From Merdiplasma sp045118075 (GTDB lineage Bacteria > Bacillota > Clostridia > Lachnospirales > Lachnospiraceae), in contig JBGUOI010000187.1 in the NCBI GenBank assembly GCA_045118075.1, positions 1-6,781 on the forward strand: a DNA stretch of 6,781 nt, written 5' to 3'. The position numbers and the translations under genes are program-made. How positions within the stretch are numbered: the stretch's first letter is position 1; each line of letters begins with the position of its first letter. Under the pieces are notes generated by a model. The model did no database searches and was not told the origin of the DNA. It saw only the letters and a list, made by a program, of their open reading frames with translations. Of this stretch, positions 6,491 to 6,781 are shown piece by piece.

Positions 6491-6524
6491 AACCATTGAA
6501 TTCCGATAAACGATACCGGTTTGC

Positions 6525-6538
6525 AGTGCTTTCGCACT
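6525..6538 (-). other. GNRA-capped hairpin just after tRNA-Asp
   Basis: In the precursor RNA, AGUGC-GAAA-GCACU forms a perfect 5-bp stem capped by a GAAA tetraloop, starting 2 nt after the 3' end of tRNA-Asp. There is no T-run, so it is not a terminator. A role in 3' processing or in stopping exonuclease trimming is inferred. Confidence 0.65.
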
Positions 6539-6540
6539 AA

Positions 6541-6614
6541 CGACCCAGATCGGGTTCGAACCGACGACCTCCGCCGTGACAGGGCGGCGCTCTAACCGAC
6601 TGAGCCACCGGGCC
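6541..6614 (-). tRNA. tRNA-Asp(GTC)
   Basis: A 74-nt cloverleaf on the minus strand. Acceptor GGCCCGG pairs with CTGGGTC (two G-T pairs), discriminator G. Anticodon stem CCGCC/GGCGG encloses CTGTCAC, so the anticodon is GTC. T-loop TTCGAAC. CCA is not encoded. It is the first gene of the visible array. I see no convincing -35/-10 pair in the 167 nt upstream, so the promoter may lie beyond the right edge. Confidence 0.97.
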
Positions 6615-6673
6615 ATATTACAAAGACAGAATCCATTCGAATTCTTTTGAACCGCTCAAAGCTTCACGGTTTT

Positions 6674-6748
6674 TTAACAAGGCTCAAATGCTTCATCGTG
6701 CCCTGAAAACAGCATACCACTTATCATAAACCATTCTCTGTAATCCAT
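6674..6748 (-). CDS. Possible 24-codon small ORF upstream of the tRNA array
   Basis: Starting at ATG 6748 and ending TAA 6676-6674, it encodes a 24-residue peptide beginning MDYREWFMISG and ending in Cys. AGAGGA lies 3 nt before the ATG, a reasonable but tight ribosome binding site. It matches no family I recognise. It could be a real small protein, a leader peptide in the tRNA transcript, a remnant of a longer gene, or chance. It ends about 60 nt before tRNA-Asp. Confidence 0.3.
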   Translation of the reverse strand: MDYREWFMISGMLFSGHDEAFEPC

Positions 6749-6781
6749 CTTTCCTCTAAACCTTTCCAGCCTTTTTGGACA

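Larger units (their letters stand above)
6297..6508. repeat. Inverted repeats bracketing the Thr-Tyr tRNA pair
   Basis: TATCGGAATTC at 6297-6307 and its exact reverse complement GAATTCCGATA at 6498-6508 are 11-bp inverted repeats. A second 6-bp pair, ATGGTT (6311-6316) and AACCAT (6491-6496), lies just inside, after a 3-nt and a 1-nt bulge. In the minus-strand precursor they can pair into a 17-bp helix with a small internal loop. One side abuts the first base of tRNA-Thr; the other starts 4 nt after the last base of tRNA-Tyr. A processing stem is the likely reading. Confidence 0.75.

Noticed and set aside
6407..6616. A 69-codon open frame on the minus strand with a plausible-looking protein
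   Set aside because: It lies wholly across tRNA-Asp and tRNA-Thr. Its AEVVGSNPI-like stretches are the well-known artefact of translating tRNA T-arms.

Overview
The window looks like chromosomal DNA from a low-to-mid-GC Gram-positive anaerobe (Bacillota, most likely class Clostridia, Lachnospiraceae-like). This is inferred from the strong AGGAGG-type ribosome binding sites, the two XRE regulators typical of Firmicutes (one fused to membrane helices), the OmpR-type two-component system, and the tRNA order Asp-Thr-Tyr-fMet-Phe with no encoded CCA ends. No mobile element, CRISPR array, rRNA gene or obvious pseudogene is visible. The species cannot be named from this sequence.

Layout. Positions 1-1419 (minus strand) hold a two-component system: a complete OmpR/PhoB response regulator, then by an ATGA overlap the first 247 residues of its sensor histidine kinase, which runs off the left edge. 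Its probable promoter lies at about 1472-1500. A bidirectional-looking intrinsic terminator (1506-1537) separates it from the next minus-strand unit. Positions 1556-3455 (minus strand) carry a multi-pass membrane protein of unknown function followed by a membrane-anchored XRE regulator (HTH plus six predicted TM helices). The regulator has its own promoter and a roughly 140-nt leader containing an 11-bp palindrome inside a larger inverted repeat. Positions 3456-3671 are the divergent intergenic region. Positions 3672-6039 (plus strand) are a two-gene operon: an XRE regulator with a long helical, TPR-like C-terminal half, overlapping by 11 nt a 12-TM major facilitator exporter of the DHA3/macrolide-efflux type.

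Positions 6075-6614 (minus strand) are a compact array of five tRNA genes, transcribed Asp-Thr-Tyr-fMet-Phe. The spacers contain inverted repeats that would let the precursor RNA form a long helix looping out exactly the Thr-Tyr pair. Upstream of the array is a possible 24-codon ORF (6674-6748).

How the genes work together (inference). The protein-coding part is an array of three independent signal-response modules: a membrane sensor/response regulator, a membrane-tethered HTH regulator with a membrane partner, and a ligand-sensing-type XRE regulator driving an exporter. The last unit is the clearest functional story: a regulator whose helical domain may bind a peptide or small molecule and control its co-translated efflux pump. 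Nothing here proves a wholly new system. The best leads are the tRNA-array helix, the leader/operator of the membrane HTH gene, and the XRE-TPR/MFS pair.
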